From the NCBI GenBank assembly GCA_002317385.1, contig DCJH01000029.1, positions 200-42,588 on the forward strand: a stretch of 42,389 nucleotides of DNA, given 5' to 3'. Source of the DNA: Prevotella sp. UBA1705 (GTDB taxonomy: Bacteria; Bacteroidota; Bacteroidia; Bacteroidales; Bacteroidaceae). The position numbers were made by a program, and so were the translations under genes. Below the pieces are notes generated by a model. It saw only the letters and a program-made list of their open reading frames with translations. It did no database searches and was not told where the DNA came from. Shown in pieces: positions 1-9,072 of the stretch. Within the stretch, counting starts at the first letter, position 1; every line of letters starts with the position of its first letter.

Positions 1-309
1 GAACTGCACGATTTCTTCCTCTACTACTTCCTGCGCCACGGCTTCTCGCCCCGCAAGATCTTCGTGCTGGCGCAGCGGGCGTTCCACGGTTCCGACTCCG
101 CCGCCACATTCTACGACGATGAAACCATTATCTACTGGCTGCGCACATTCTGCCGCCGCTTCTTCGCCCAGCAGTTCAAGCGCTCTTGTCTGCCCGACGG
201 GCCTAAGGTTGGTTCCGTGAGTCTCAGCCCGCGCGGCGACTGGCGCATGCCTTCCGACGCCACCTCGGCGCTCTGGCTCGAAGAGGTGGAATCCCTCAGC
301 CAGTCCTAA
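1..309 (+). CDS. nadE: NAD(+) synthetase, C-terminal fragment (cut by window edge)
   Basis: The reading frame is open from the first base and stops at 307-309, so this is the last 102 codons of a gene that begins outside the window. The C-terminal part of glutamine-dependent NAD+ synthetase is recognisable: an aromatic/basic stretch followed by FKRSCLPDGPKVG, then SLSPRGDWRMPSDA, a block typical of the long glutaminase-fused NadE enzymes. The family converts deamido-NAD+ to NAD+ using ATP and glutamine in the cytosol. The glutaminase and ATP-pyrophosphatase motifs are not in view, so the identification rests on the tail alone. An internal ATG-like start near 64 is not a real start because homology continues upstream of it. 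A strong hairpin terminator follows directly. Confidence 0.85.
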   Translation, partial: ELHDFFLYYFLRHGFSPRKIFVLAQRAFHGSDSAATFYDDETIIYWLRTFCRRFFAQQFKRSCLPDGPKVGSVSLSPRGDWRMPSDATSALWLEEVESLSQS

Positions 310-317
310 TCCCTACC

Positions 318-358
318 GCCCATGCCTGTCGCCCAGCCCGCACAGACATGGGCTTTTT
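318..358 (+). terminator. Intrinsic terminator after nadE
   Basis: GCCCATG (318-324) pairs with CATGGGC (347-353) and the stem continues with CTGT (326-329) against ACAG (342-345). Five T residues follow at 354-358. It lies nine bases after the nadE stop codon. Confidence 0.85.
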
Positions 359-399
359 CTTTCCCATCCTCCGCCTCCTTCTTCTCGCCTTCGCCTTGA

Positions 400-480
400 G
401 GTACTAATCGTCTCGCGATAAGGTAGTAATCGCATCACAAAAAGGCACTAATCGTCCGCCGATTAGTACCTTTTTTCAGC
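400..480. repeat. TACTAATCG tandem/hairpin repeat, locus 1
   Basis: Three variant copies of the unit AAGGTACTAATCG occur in tandem (GGTACTAATCG, GGTAGTAATCG, GGCACTAATCG), followed by an inverted copy CGATTAGTACC. The last direct copy and the inverted copy form an 11-bp stem with one mismatch at about 444-470, followed by TTTTTT, so the array ends as a terminator-like hairpin. The same repeat occurs at four other intergenic loci in the window. Confidence 0.75.
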
Positions 481-536
481 CACACACCTACCCTGTTGAT
501 TATCAGCAAGTTACTATAGGCTAAATTTTCGCTCAG

Positions 537-830
537 TAGGGTCATGCCCCGTGCATGTCCGCACCGCCGGATGGCATAACACCAGGCATGGCGAAACCTC
601 TCCATCTTTATAACATAATGACAAATATCTTTTCATAATGACATATTTTCCATCCTCTGATGCCATGACATAAGAAACGCTCCGCGTTTCATAATGACAG
701 GTAGATGACCCTGATGGGTGTATCCTTCATATGTCTTTTTGTCTTTTTGTCTTAAAAATCTTGTGTCCTTATGAAAAGAATCTTGTCCTTATGTCCTCAA
801 ATATGCCTGTTATGTAGTTCTGTCTAAAAC
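537..830 (+). repeat. Dispersed ~293-bp intergenic repeat, copy A
   Basis: The unit starts at TAGGGTCATGCCCCGTGCA and ends near ATGTAGTTCTGTCT. It has matching copies at 14490-14783 (inverted) and 14966-15258 (direct). Internal marks shared by all copies are CACCGCCGGATGGC or close variants, a GAAACGC/GCGTTTC hairpin (674-690 here), GATGACCCTGATGGGTG, and repeated CATAATGACA in the left half opposed by TGTCCTTATG in the right half. No protein-coding frame is conserved. The sequence upstream, back to the TACTAATCG array at 400-480, also resembles the sequence next to copy B, so the full unit may be larger. Confidence 0.85.
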
Positions 831-1033
831 CCAGAATAAAATGTTATTCTGCTACTATGTCTTCCTCTCAACCCACAGAGCTGTGAGTTTTTTGTCGGAG
901 AGGAGGAGTATTTTGGGGTCGTAACCCTCCATTTTGTCAAGTCGGAATGCACCTTTCGGGGGGATTGAAACACAAATTTCAATGTAATGCAAAAATTTAA
1001 CAACTTAGTAACATCATAACAAAAAAATTTAGG
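831..1033. other. Rest of the nadE-receptor intergenic region
   Basis: Between repeat copy A and the receptor promoter there is a small perfect inverted repeat AGAATAA/TTATTCT (833-850) and AT-rich sequence. No gene or RNA could be recognised here. Confidence 0.5.
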
Positions 1034-1041
1034 TAAATTTG
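1034..1041 (+). promoter_or_regulatory. Putative -7 element of the receptor operon
   Basis: TAAATTTG matches the Bacteroidota -7 consensus TAnnTTTG. No clean TTTG is found 19-21 bases upstream, so the -33 half is weak. A leader of about 55 nt would separate the transcription start from the ATG at 1102. Confidence 0.5.
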
Positions 1042-1101
1042 CACATACAAGGTATAAACAGGGGCATCCCCACATTTTTTAATTTAAATTTTATTAATCT
1101 T

Positions 1102-4100
1102 ATGCAGAAAAGATTGTTCTTTCTGATGGCAATGATGGTGATGTTTGCATCATCGCTCATGGCCCAGATCACAACTTCCGGTATTAATGGAAAGGTAACT
1201 GCAGATGGTGAGAGTGTAATTGGTGCGACCGTTGAGGCCGTTCATACACCTTCTGGCACCCGCTACACCTCGGTTACTAATGAAAAGGGTATGTTTGCCA
1301 TCAACGGTATGCGTGTTGGCGGACCCTACGAAGTGAAGATCTCTTATATAGGTTACGCAACGAAGGTGGTGAAGGATGTCACGCTCCAGCTCGCCGAGAC
1401 CTATAACCTGAATACCTCTCTGACTGAGGATGCCCAGCAGCTCGGTGAAGTGGTGGTAGCTGCCAAGGCTACAAAGTTTACTACCGAAAAGACCGGTGCA
1501 TCGACCAATATCTCCAATCAGCAGATAGTGAACTTGCCTACCGTGAACCGTAGCATCACCGATGTGACCCGCCTCTCTCCCTATGGCGGCAATGGCATGA
1601 GCTTTGCCGGCGTGGACGGACGTACAGCTAACTTCACTGTGGATGGCGCCAACTTCAACAACAACTTCGGTTTGAGCGACAAGCTCCCCGGTGGAGGCAA
1701 TCCTATTTCGCTCGACGCTATCGAAGAACTCCAGGTGGTGGTGGCTCCCTATGATGTTCGACAGACCAATTTCATCGGCGGTGGCGTGAATGCCATCACC
1801 AAGTCGGGTACCAACACTTTCAAGGGCAGCGGCTATATCTATCACAGAAACGAGAATATGCGTGGCGATGCCATTGAGCGCATGCAGATTCCCGGTGCCC
1901 GCGACAAGGACCAGAGCACCACATACGGTTTCACCCTCGGTGGCCCGATCATCAAGAACAAGCTCTTCTTCTTCGTCAATGGTGAAATGCAGAAGACTCC
2001 TACGGTGGCCAACCGCTGGCAGGCATCAGAGGATGGCGTGGCCGACGAGACCAACTATCTCTCTCGCACCACCCTCAGCGACATGAAAACCGTGTCTCAG
2101 TTTGTGAAGGACAAATACGGCTACGACACCGGTTCCTACACCAGCTTCCCCGCAGATGAGAACAACTACAAGTTGTTGGCCCGCTTAGACTGGAACATCA
2201 GCACGATGCACCACCTGGCTCTGCGCTACAACTACACCAAGAACCGCAGCTGGTTTGCCCCCAACGCCTCCTCAATGGACGGCGGAACCCGTATGTCGGG
2301 CGCTCGTATGTCGCAGTACTCCATGTCATTTGCCAACTCGATGTATGCCATGGACAACCTTGTTCATTCTTTCTCTTTCGACTTGAACAGCCGCCTCTCC
2401 GACGAACTGTCTAACCAGTTCCTCGCTACCTATTCTATATTGAACGACCTCCGCGCTTCCAATTCCGATGAATTCCCCTTTATCGACATCCTGAAAGACG
2501 GTCAGGCCTATATGTCTCTGGGCTACGAGCTCTTCACCTGGAACAACGCCGTACATAATAAGGTGTGGAACGTGAAGGACGAACTCACCTGGTACAAGGG
2601 TAACCACAAGATCATTGGTGGTGTGGCTTACGAATATAAGATGGCCGACAACCAGTATATGCGCAACGGAACAGGCTACTATCGCTATACCAGTCTCGAT
2701 GACTTCCTCAACGGAGCAACGCCCGAAATCGTCAATCTGACCTATGGTTACAATGGCGAGAGCAGTCCTGCAGCACGTGTCCGCACCAACAAGATTGGCG
2801 TTTACGGTCAGGACGAGTGGTCTATGACTCCCCATTTCAAGCTTACCTACGGTCTCCGCATTGATGGTTTGTTCTTCAACAACAGCGATCTGATGACCAA
2901 TAAGGCCATCTACAACCTCGATTACGAGGGTCGTCACATCGACACCGGCAAGTGGCCGTCTTCTAATCTCATCTTCTCTCCGCGTGTAGGATTCACTTGG
3001 GACGTGCTCGGCGACAAGAGTTTGAAGTTCCGTGGCGGTACGGGTCTCTTCGCAGGAAACCTTCCTCTGGTGTTCTTCACCAACATGCCGACCAACGGTG
3101 GTATGGTGCAGTATCAGGCACAAATCAATGCAAAGAACGCCCAGAAGAAGGGATTCGACATGAGTACCTTCGCCGGCGGACTCGTGACCGATGCTAACGG
3201 CCATGCCACAACAGCTGCCCTCTACGAGAAGCTCGCCTCGCTGGGCTACCCCACAACCATTACTCCCGAGGATGGAACGGTGCCTTCGGCCATTGCAGCA
3301 GTAGACTCTAAGTTCAAGTTGCCGCAGGTTTGGAAGACCTCTCTGGCCGTAGACTATGCTATTCCTGTATCGTTCCCCTTCACTGTGACGGTGGAAGGTA
3401 TCTTCAACAAGACCCTCAACGGCGTGTCAATCTCCGATTGGAGTATCCCCAATGTGGGTGGATTTGCCCGTCTCAACGGTGTGGACAACCGTCCGATCTA
3501 TCCTGCCGGCTTCCGCACCAACACCAAGGCGTTTGTCTTAGAGAACACCAGCCGCGGCTACGGATGGTCTACCAACATTGAGTTGCTGGCCCGTCCAGCC
3601 GAGTGGCTCACCCTGACCGCAGCCTATACCCATACCGTGAACAAGGAGGTGACCGGTATGCCGGGTTCCAATGCAGAGTCTGCCTTCACCTATGTGCCTA
3701 CAGTTGAGGGTCCCAACAACATCAAACTGCACAACTCGCAGTATGTTACTCCCGACCGTTTCATCGCTTCTCTCACCACTCACGACAAGAGCGGCAACCA
3801 CTACAGCCTCATCTGGGAGGCCTGGCGCGGTGGTTACAACTACTCTTACATGACCGTGAACGATATGAACAGCGACGGTTACAACTACGATGCAGCCTAT
3901 ATCCCGACCGACCAGCAGGTGGCCGACAACCTGTTCCGCTTCAAGACCGAGGACGACAAGACCCGCTTCATGGACTATGTGCATGCCAACAGCTATCTCA
4001 AGAACCATCAGGGCAAGTATGCCGAGGCCTATAGCCTCTATTCTCCTTGGGTTCATCGTCTGGATTTCAGCTACAAGCACGACTTCAGAATCAACGTAGG

Positions 4101-4365
4101 CCAGACCAAGCACGCCCTTACGCTCAGCCTCGACGTGAAGAACCTGATGAACCTCTTCAACTCAAGCTGGGGTGTGGCCAAGTATCTCAACCCCGAAATT
4201 GGTACCGACCCGCGCATCCTGAAGTATGAGGGTGTAGACGCAGAGGGCTATGCCACCTTCTCTACTCCTGCTTCCATCAGTGGCAGCACCAAGACTTTCG
4301 TGCCCTACCACTCGCTCAGCCAGTGCTGGTATGCATCTATCGGCATCAAGTACACATTCAACTAA
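1102..4365 (+). CDS. Oar-type TonB-dependent outer-membrane receptor
   Basis: Encodes a 1087-residue outer-membrane receptor. The chosen ATG at 1102 gives a clear signal peptide (MQKRLFFLMAMMVMFASSLMAQ); an earlier in-frame start at 1039 would bury it. Residues about 25-105 form a carboxypeptidase-regulatory-like domain (GKVTADGESVIGATVEAV ... YIGY), followed by a plug domain to about 240 (VDGANFNNN, IEELQVVVAPYDV, GGGVNAITKSGTN) and a long beta-barrel ending in KYTFN. The plug and barrel resemble the Oar subgroup rather than SusC, and no SusD gene follows, so it is not a standard polysaccharide-utilisation pair. The family takes up or exports large ligands across the outer membrane using TonB energy; the substrate cannot be read from sequence. 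The next gene starts 17 bases later and is probably co-transcribed. Confidence 0.88.
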   Translation: MQKRLFFLMAMMVMFASSLMAQITTSGINGKVTADGESVIGATVEAVHTPSGTRYTSVTNEKGMFAINGMRVGGPYEVKISYIGYATKVVKDVTLQLAETYNLNTSLTEDAQQLGEVVVAAKATKFTTEKTGASTNISNQQIVNLPTVNRSITDVTRLSPYGGNGMSFAGVDGRTANFTVDGANFNNNFGLSDKLPGGGNPISLDAIEELQVVVAPYDVRQTNFIGGGVNAITKSGTNTFKGSGYIYHRNENMRGDAIERMQIPGARDKDQSTTYGFTLGGPIIKNKLFFFVNGEMQKTPTVANRWQASEDGVADETNYLSRTTLSDMKTVSQFVKDKYGYDTGSYTSFPADENNYKLLARLDWNISTMHHLALRYNYTKNRSWFAPNASSMDGGTRMSGARMSQYSMSFANSMYAMDNLVHSFSFDLNSRLSDELSNQFLATYSILNDLRASNSDEFPFIDILKDGQAYMSLGYELFTWNNAVHNKVWNVKDELTWYKGNHKIIGGVAYEYKMADNQYMRNGTGYYRYTSLDDFLNGATPEIVNLTYGYNGESSPAARVRTNKIGVYGQDEWSMTPHFKLTYGLRIDGLFFNNSDLMTNKAIYNLDYEGRHIDTGKWPSSNLIFSPRVGFTWDVLGDKSLKFRGGTGLFAGNLPLVFFTNMPTNGGMVQYQAQINAKNAQKKGFDMSTFAGGLVTDANGHATTAALYEKLASLGYPTTITPEDGTVPSAIAAVDSKFKLPQVWKTSLAVDYAIPVSFPFTVTVEGIFNKTLNGVSISDWSIPNVGGFARLNGVDNRPIYPAGFRTNTKAFVLENTSRGYGWSTNIELLARPAEWLTLTAAYTHTVNKEVTGMPGSNAESAFTYVPTVEGPNNIKLHNSQYVTPDRFIASLTTHDKSGNHYSLIWEAWRGGYNYSYMTVNDMNSDGYNYDAAYIPTDQQVADNLFRFKTEDDKTRFMDYVHANSYLKNHQGKYAEAYSLYSPWVHRLDFSYKHDFRINVGQTKHALTLSLDVKNLMNLFNSSWGVAKYLNPEIGTDPRILKYEGVDAEGYATFSTPASISGSTKTFVPYHSLSQCWYASIGIKYTFN

Positions 4366-4382
4366 TTTAATGTCAAGACAAT

Positions 4383-5900
4383 ATGAAAATTAGAAATATC
4401 ATTCCAGCGCTTGTTGCAGTCTTTGCCCTGGTCATTGCAAGCTGTACAGACGATGACAATATCTCCCTGCTCGACAACGTTCAGGTGTCCTCTTCCTACA
4501 TCTCCCTGCCCCTTGAGGGTGGCTCCAACTCGTTCACGGTGAATGCCAAGGGCGACTGGACGCTGGAGAAGGTCATGACCAAGAAGGACTCCGTGAAATG
4601 GTTGACCCTGTCGACCGCGGCCGGTGCCGCCGGCGAAACCGAGGTGAAACTCACTGCCCCGACCACGCTCGATGGTCGCAGCGCAGAGCTGTTGCTCACC
4701 TGCAACGGCCAGGTACAGCACATCAATGTGATTCAGGGCCTCGCCACTATCTCCCCCGCCACCTGTGCTCAGGTGATTGCCGGCCCCGACAGCAAGTCGT
4801 ATATGGTGACCGGTACGGTGTCGGCCATTGCCAATACTCTGTATGGTAACTGGTATCTGACCGACAATACGGGTACCATCTATATCTATGGCACGCTCGA
4901 TGCGAAGGGCAACAAGCAAAACTTCTCAAGCTGGGGCCTCGAGGTGGGCGACGAGGTGACCGTGACCGGATCTAAGACCACCTACGGCTCTACCGTGGAA
5001 TTGGTGGATGTGACCGTGGTGAAGATCAACAAGTCGCTCATCAAGGTAGACTCTGTGGAGAACGAGAAGCTGCCGGTTGAGGGTGGCGAATTCATCGCAT
5101 ACCTCACTTGCAAGGGGCAGGGCGTGTCGGTAGACATTCCCGAAACCGCCAAAGACTGGTTGTCTATCACCTCTATCCAGAGTGCCGGAACCAACACTGT
5201 GGTGAAGTTTAAGGCTGCTCAAAACGAGGGTGGAGACCGTTCGACAACGCTCACCTTCCACACAACCGACGGCTCGAAGGACTATACCTCTCAGACTACG
5301 CTCACTCAGCTTGGTGCCATTGTGCAGGCTTCCATCGCCGAGTTCATCGCTGCTCCGGTGAGCTCGACCTCTTATCGCCTGACGGGTTCCATCACCAAGA
5401 TTGATGATGCCACCAAGGGCAATGTCTATATCAAGGATTATTCCGGTGAGGTTTACTGCTACAAGTTGGCCGACGTGGCTGCCAAGGGCGTGAAGGTAGG
5501 CGACATCGTGACCGTTGTGGGCAAGCGCGGCGACTACAAGGGCACCCCGCAGCTTGTATCGGGCGTTATCGAAACGGTGAAGCCTGTAGCCTCGGCTACC
5601 ATTGCCGACTTACTGGCCAAAGCCGATGATCCTAATACCTATTACATGGTTACGGGTACAATCACCAGCATTGCCAATGCAACCTATGGTAATCTGACAC
5701 TGAAAGACGCCACCGGCGAGATCTTTTCCTACGGCACATACCCCGGCTACGGCGCAACAGGCGATGCCCGCAAGGGCGTGGTTGATGCCAAGGGCCTCAA
5801 GGTGGGCGACCAGCTCACTGTGATTGCAACCAAAGGTTCTCACAACGGAAGCCCTCAGCTTACCAATGGTTTCTATGTGAGCCACGTGAGTGCACAGTAA
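4383..5900 (+). CDS. Surface lipoprotein with BACON and OB-fold domains
   Basis: A 505-residue lipoprotein: residues 1-20 are a lipoprotein signal and Cys21 follows LVIAS, fitting a lipobox. Acidic residues right after the cysteine (CTDDDN) resemble the surface-export signal of Bacteroidota lipoproteins. The architecture by eye is BACON-like (about 33-120), OB-fold-like (about 125-215), a second BACON-like unit (about 216-312), then two further OB-like units (about 318-395 and 400-505). The OB-like units share the pattern YxxTGxIxxIxxxxYGNxxLxDxTGxIxxY followed by GLKVGDxxTV. BACON domains are usually carbohydrate- or mucin-associated; OB repeats of this kind are poorly characterised. Being 17 bases after the receptor gene, it is a candidate surface partner of that receptor in place of SusD. 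The specific function is unknown. Confidence 0.75.
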   Translation: MKIRNIIPALVAVFALVIASCTDDDNISLLDNVQVSSSYISLPLEGGSNSFTVNAKGDWTLEKVMTKKDSVKWLTLSTAAGAAGETEVKLTAPTTLDGRSAELLLTCNGQVQHINVIQGLATISPATCAQVIAGPDSKSYMVTGTVSAIANTLYGNWYLTDNTGTIYIYGTLDAKGNKQNFSSWGLEVGDEVTVTGSKTTYGSTVELVDVTVVKINKSLIKVDSVENEKLPVEGGEFIAYLTCKGQGVSVDIPETAKDWLSITSIQSAGTNTVVKFKAAQNEGGDRSTTLTFHTTDGSKDYTSQTTLTQLGAIVQASIAEFIAAPVSSTSYRLTGSITKIDDATKGNVYIKDYSGEVYCYKLADVAAKGVKVGDIVTVVGKRGDYKGTPQLVSGVIETVKPVASATIADLLAKADDPNTYYMVTGTITSIANATYGNLTLKDATGEIFSYGTYPGYGATGDARKGVVDAKGLKVGDQLTVIATKGSHNGSPQLTNGFYVSHVSAQ

Positions 5901-5920
5901 TCACATTCTGTAATTACGAT

Positions 5921-5970
5921 AGGATGGGTGTGTCTGGAGAGTTCCGACACACCCATCTCTCGTTTTGTTT
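5921..5970 (+). terminator. Intrinsic terminator of the receptor-lipoprotein operon
   Basis: A perfect 12-bp stem, GATGGGTGTGTC (5923-5934) with GACACACCCATC (5946-5957), is followed by a T-rich tract (TTTTGTTT). It sits about 20 bases after the lipoprotein stop. Confidence 0.88.
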
Positions 5971-6610
5971 CATCATGAATTAGGGTGGAGATTTCTTCAA
6001 ATTCAAGAATATCAAGGACCCTTTTCATACTTTCCGCACCTGCTGTCAGAGCTTGTTTCTTGAGCGTCGAGTCGCTCTTTTTGTCAACAATTCATCAGGA
6101 TAATTTCCCGATTTCTACGTGTCCTTGCTCGCTCCGAATAGCCTTCTTTTCACCCTAAGCCTCATTTCGTCGTTGGTTTCCTATGGTTTTCAGAACCGAT
6201 AGGGCCCTAATCGTCTTGCCCCATTACTCTTTTTCCCTCTTTCGAGGCTGTTTTCGCTTTGCCATTCGGCACTATTCATCTCATGATTAGGTAGCTATCG
6301 CAGTACGAAAAGGTAGTTATCGCGAAATCGTTATTTGTCAAAGAAATACAAGTTCCTCACAGTCAGTATCTTCAGAAAGGCCCATTTTTGCCCATTTTTC
6401 CAGCCGAAAATCCATATGATGGGCTTTGGAGGGACTTTTAAGTGTGTCTTTTCATTTTTTTCATCGATATTTTCTCGGATTTTATCTCGTGGTTTTCCTG
6501 TTGAGACCGAGTGATGCGAGTAAGACAAAGGGACGGTGAGGCAGATGTTGTGCCGGCGGAATGGAAGAGTGATGCGGCATCGGGTTCTGCAGGATGCATA
6601 AGATGGGATA
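5971..6610. other. Gene-free stretch between convergent operons
   Basis: About 640 bases without a believable gene. Short frames here have no family resemblance and overlap the repeat locus described separately at 6200-6332. Nothing else was recognised. Confidence 0.6.
6200..6332. repeat. TACTAATCG repeat, locus 2 (degenerate)
   Basis: Degenerate relatives of the intergenic unit: GGGCCCTAATCGTCTTGCC, GGCACTATTCATCTCATGA, TTAGGTAGCTATCGCAGTA and AAAAGGTAGTTATCGCGAA. The spacing and order resemble loci 1 and 4, but the core has drifted. Confidence 0.55.
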
Positions 6611-6649
6611 AAAAAATGTCATGGGAGACGCAAGCGTTTCCCATGACAT
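6611..6649 (-). terminator. Intrinsic terminator of the gnd-zwf-pgl block
   Basis: A 15-bp stem with one G-U pair is formed by 6616-6630 and 6635-6649 with a four-base loop. Read on the minus strand it is followed by a T run (the A run at 6611-6616 on the plus strand). It lies about 40 bases after the pgl stop. Confidence 0.9.
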
Positions 6650-6690
6650 GGGTAGGGGTTTCAGAATGTGATGGCAGGCCGTGGCGGAGG

Positions 6691-7404
6691 CTATGCCTGT
6701 CTGGCGGCAGCCTCGTCGGTAAACACTTCCACGGTGTGGAGTGCATGATGGGCCACGTAGGCAGCCGGGCCAGCATCGTTCTGAGCGAGGATATCGGCCA
6801 ACACGGGCTGCTTCTTCTCGCCAGTGAGCAGAAAGATGAGGTAGCGGGCATGGACAATGGGAAGCCCCGTGAGGGCCACGCGCTGCTGTCCCGACGTGGG
6901 ATGAATGCCCACGGCGTAGGCCTCGTGCGACGTGAGCAGCTCCTCCTGACCGGGGAAGATTGAAGAGGTGTGACCGTCGTCGCCGGCTCCGAGGAGCACA
7001 ATGTCGAAGACGGGAAATCCCCCTTCCTCAGGCAGCAGGTTGCGTACCACCTCCTCGTAGCGCCGCGCCTCGTCTTCGGGCGGATTCTCTCCCATGATGC
7101 GCACCACGTTGCCATCGGGTAATTCCACCTTGCTCAGCAGGTTGTCGCGCGTCATTCCGTAGTTGCTCTGGGCGTCGGCGGGCGGCACGCAGCGCTCGTC
7201 GACCCAGAAAAACCGGATGCGTTCCCATGGCGTCTCCTCGCCGAACTCCTCGGCCCAGAGTCTGAACATCAGAGCTGGCGTGCTGCCTCCGCTGAGCGCG
7301 ATGTTGATTTTTCTACTCGGCGGGCACTCGGCTGCCAACTGAAGGATGCGTCCGATGAGGGCGCGGGAGGCCTCGGCGTCGGTTTTGAAGACGTGGGTGA
7401 TCAT
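6691..7404 (-). CDS. pgl: 6-phosphogluconolactonase
   Basis: A 237-residue cytosolic enzyme of the DevB/SOL type that hydrolyses 6-phosphogluconolactone to 6-phosphogluconate, step two of the oxidative pentose phosphate pathway. Family motifs are visible: LSGGSTP (37-43, sugar-phosphate loop), WVDERCVP (67-74) and GAGDDGHTS (139-147). The start is set by the ATG at 7404, which overlaps the zwf stop as ATGA; this predicts translational coupling. A longer frame reaching back to 7455 would run inside zwf and adds no family sequence. Order and overlap support expression as one unit with zwf. Confidence 0.93.
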   Translation of the reverse strand: MITHVFKTDAEASRALIGRILQLAAECPPSRKINIALSGGSTPALMFRLWAEEFGEETPWERIRFFWVDERCVPPADAQSNYGMTRDNLLSKVELPDGNVVRIMGENPPEDEARRYEEVVRNLLPEEGGFPVFDIVLLGAGDDGHTSSIFPGQEELLTSHEAYAVGIHPTSGQQRVALTGLPIVHARYLIFLLTGEKKQPVLADILAQNDAGPAAYVAHHALHTVEVFTDEAAARQA

Positions 7405-8897
7405 AGTTCGCAATATAAATCGGTGTTGGTGAGATTCTTGCAAGGGTTGGTCCAATCGGCATCATGGTCGTGCATCAGTATGTCGCTCTCCTGCGGCCCC
7501 CATGTTCCTGCGGGATAACCATAGAGCGGAACGTCCTCGCCCTGCCAGTATTTGAGCACCGGATCGAAGAATTTCCACGATGCTTCCACGGCATCGTTGC
7601 GGGTGAAGAGGGTGGGGTCGCCCTGGATGCAGTCGTCTATGAGGCGGGCATATCCGTCGGTGATGGCCACGTTGCCCAGCTGGTCGTAGCTGAAATCCAT
7701 GGCCACGCGCTTCACCTCAAAGCCTGCGCCGGGCACCTTCAGTCCAATTTTCATACTGATTCCCTCGTTGGGAGAGATGCGGATAATGAGCTGGTTGGCC
7801 TGCGCGCGCAGTCCATCGCTGGCATTCTGAAACATCTTATGCGGTGTTTCCTTGAAGTGAATCACAATCTCTGTCACCTTCGTGGGCATCTGTTTTCCGG
7901 TTCGGATATAGAACGGCACGCCGCTCCAGCGCCAGTTGTCGATGCTGATGCGCATGGCCACGAATGTCTCTGTGCGCGAGTTGGGGTCAACACCCTTCTC
8001 CTCGCGATAGCCGTTTTTCTTTCCTTCGCCCATGTATTGGCCGCGGATGATGTGCTCACGGAGGTCGGTTTCGTCGAGCGGGCGCAGAGAATTATACACT
8101 TTCACCACCTCGTTTCTGAAGCTGTCGGCGTTGAACACGGCCGGCGGCTCCATGGCGGTGAGCGCCACCAGCTGGATGAGATGGTTCTGCACCATGTCGC
8201 GCAGGGCGCCGGTGCTGTCGTAGAAACCACCGCGACTCTCGATGCCGAGGTTCTCCACGGCCGTCACTTCCACGTAGTCGATGTAGTTTCTGTTCCACAC
8301 CGGCTCAAAGATTCCGTTGGCAAAGCGGAACGCGAGGATATTCTGCGCAGTCTCTTTGCCGAGGAAATGATCGATACGGAATATCTGGCGCTCCTCGAAA
8401 ACCTTCTTGTAGACACGGCCCAACTGCAGCGCCGACTCCAGACTATAGCCGAAAGGCTTTTCCACAATGATGCGCGAGCCGGGTGTGTTGAGTTTCACCG
8501 CCTTGAGATGAAGGGGCACCACGCCGTAGAGTGAGGGTGGGGTGGCGAGGTAGAAAAGTAGGTTGTCGGGATGCTCCTCATCCGTCACGTCAACAATTTT
8601 CTGCCGCAGTGCCGGATAACCATCCTCCAATGAGGGATCTAAAGACTGATAATATAAGTGGGAAACGAAGTCGGCGAATCGGGCTTCGTCTTGAGATTCT
8701 GGTTTGATATATTGGTGCATCTCCTCCAGAATGTAGCTGCGATACTCCTCGTCGGTATAGGCTGTGCGTGCCGTTCCGATAATAGAGAAGTCGCCTTGCA
8801 GCCTGTCATTGATGAAAAGGGAGTATAGGGCGGGCATGAGCTTGCGCTTGGTAAGGTCGCCCGACGCCCCGAAGATGACCATTGCAAAATGGGACAT
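7401..8897 (-). CDS. zwf: Glucose-6-phosphate 1-dehydrogenase
   Basis: A 498-residue cytosolic enzyme that oxidises glucose 6-phosphate to the lactone and makes NADPH, the entry step of the oxidative pentose phosphate pathway. Visible motifs are GASGDL (10-15, dinucleotide-binding loop), EKPFG (146-150) and the active-site signature RIDHFLGKE (174-182), which contains the catalytic His. Length is normal for the family. The start MSHFAMVIFGASGDL is chosen because the 31 preceding codons in frame are not family-like. An AGAAAGGA stretch lies upstream of the ATG. The gene follows gnd after 175 bases and overlaps pgl by four bases. Confidence 0.95.
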   Translation of the reverse strand: MSHFAMVIFGASGDLTKRKLMPALYSLFINDRLQGDFSIIGTARTAYTDEEYRSYILEEMHQYIKPESQDEARFADFVSHLYYQSLDPSLEDGYPALRQKIVDVTDEEHPDNLLFYLATPPSLYGVVPLHLKAVKLNTPGSRIIVEKPFGYSLESALQLGRVYKKVFEERQIFRIDHFLGKETAQNILAFRFANGIFEPVWNRNYIDYVEVTAVENLGIESRGGFYDSTGALRDMVQNHLIQLVALTAMEPPAVFNADSFRNEVVKVYNSLRPLDETDLREHIIRGQYMGEGKKNGYREEKGVDPNSRTETFVAMRISIDNWRWSGVPFYIRTGKQMPTKVTEIVIHFKETPHKMFQNASDGLRAQANQLIIRISPNEGISMKIGLKVPGAGFEVKRVAMDFSYDQLGNVAITDGYARLIDDCIQGDPTLFTRNDAVEASWKFFDPVLKYWQGEDVPLYGYPAGTWGPQESDILMHDHDADWTNPCKNLTNTDLYCEL

Positions 8898-9072
8898 AGT
8901 TTGTTTTCCTTTCTGATGGTGGGGAGGTGAGGACTTAGGGAGGTGGGGAACTGTGCCATTTCTCCGTGTGTTTACTCCGTTGATGGGCAAACGTCAGACT
9001 GGGATTTGTCTTAACTCCCAGCGAGCAGAGCGAGCGATAACTCCTTCAACTCCTTAACTCCTCATATCCCAA
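8898..9072 (-). repeat. gnd-zwf spacer with short GGAGTT repeats
   Basis: On the minus strand the spacer carries three closely spaced GGAGTT units (9037-9064, visible on the plus strand as AACTCC) followed by GCTCGCTCTGCTCGC, an imperfect simple repeat. No gene is visible. It could contain an internal promoter for zwf-pgl, but none was identified. Confidence 0.4.

Noticed and set aside
1102..5900. Polysaccharide-utilisation locus with SusC/SusD
   Set aside because: The receptor is Oar-like, no SusD-type protein is present, and the lipoprotein has BACON and OB-like domains only.
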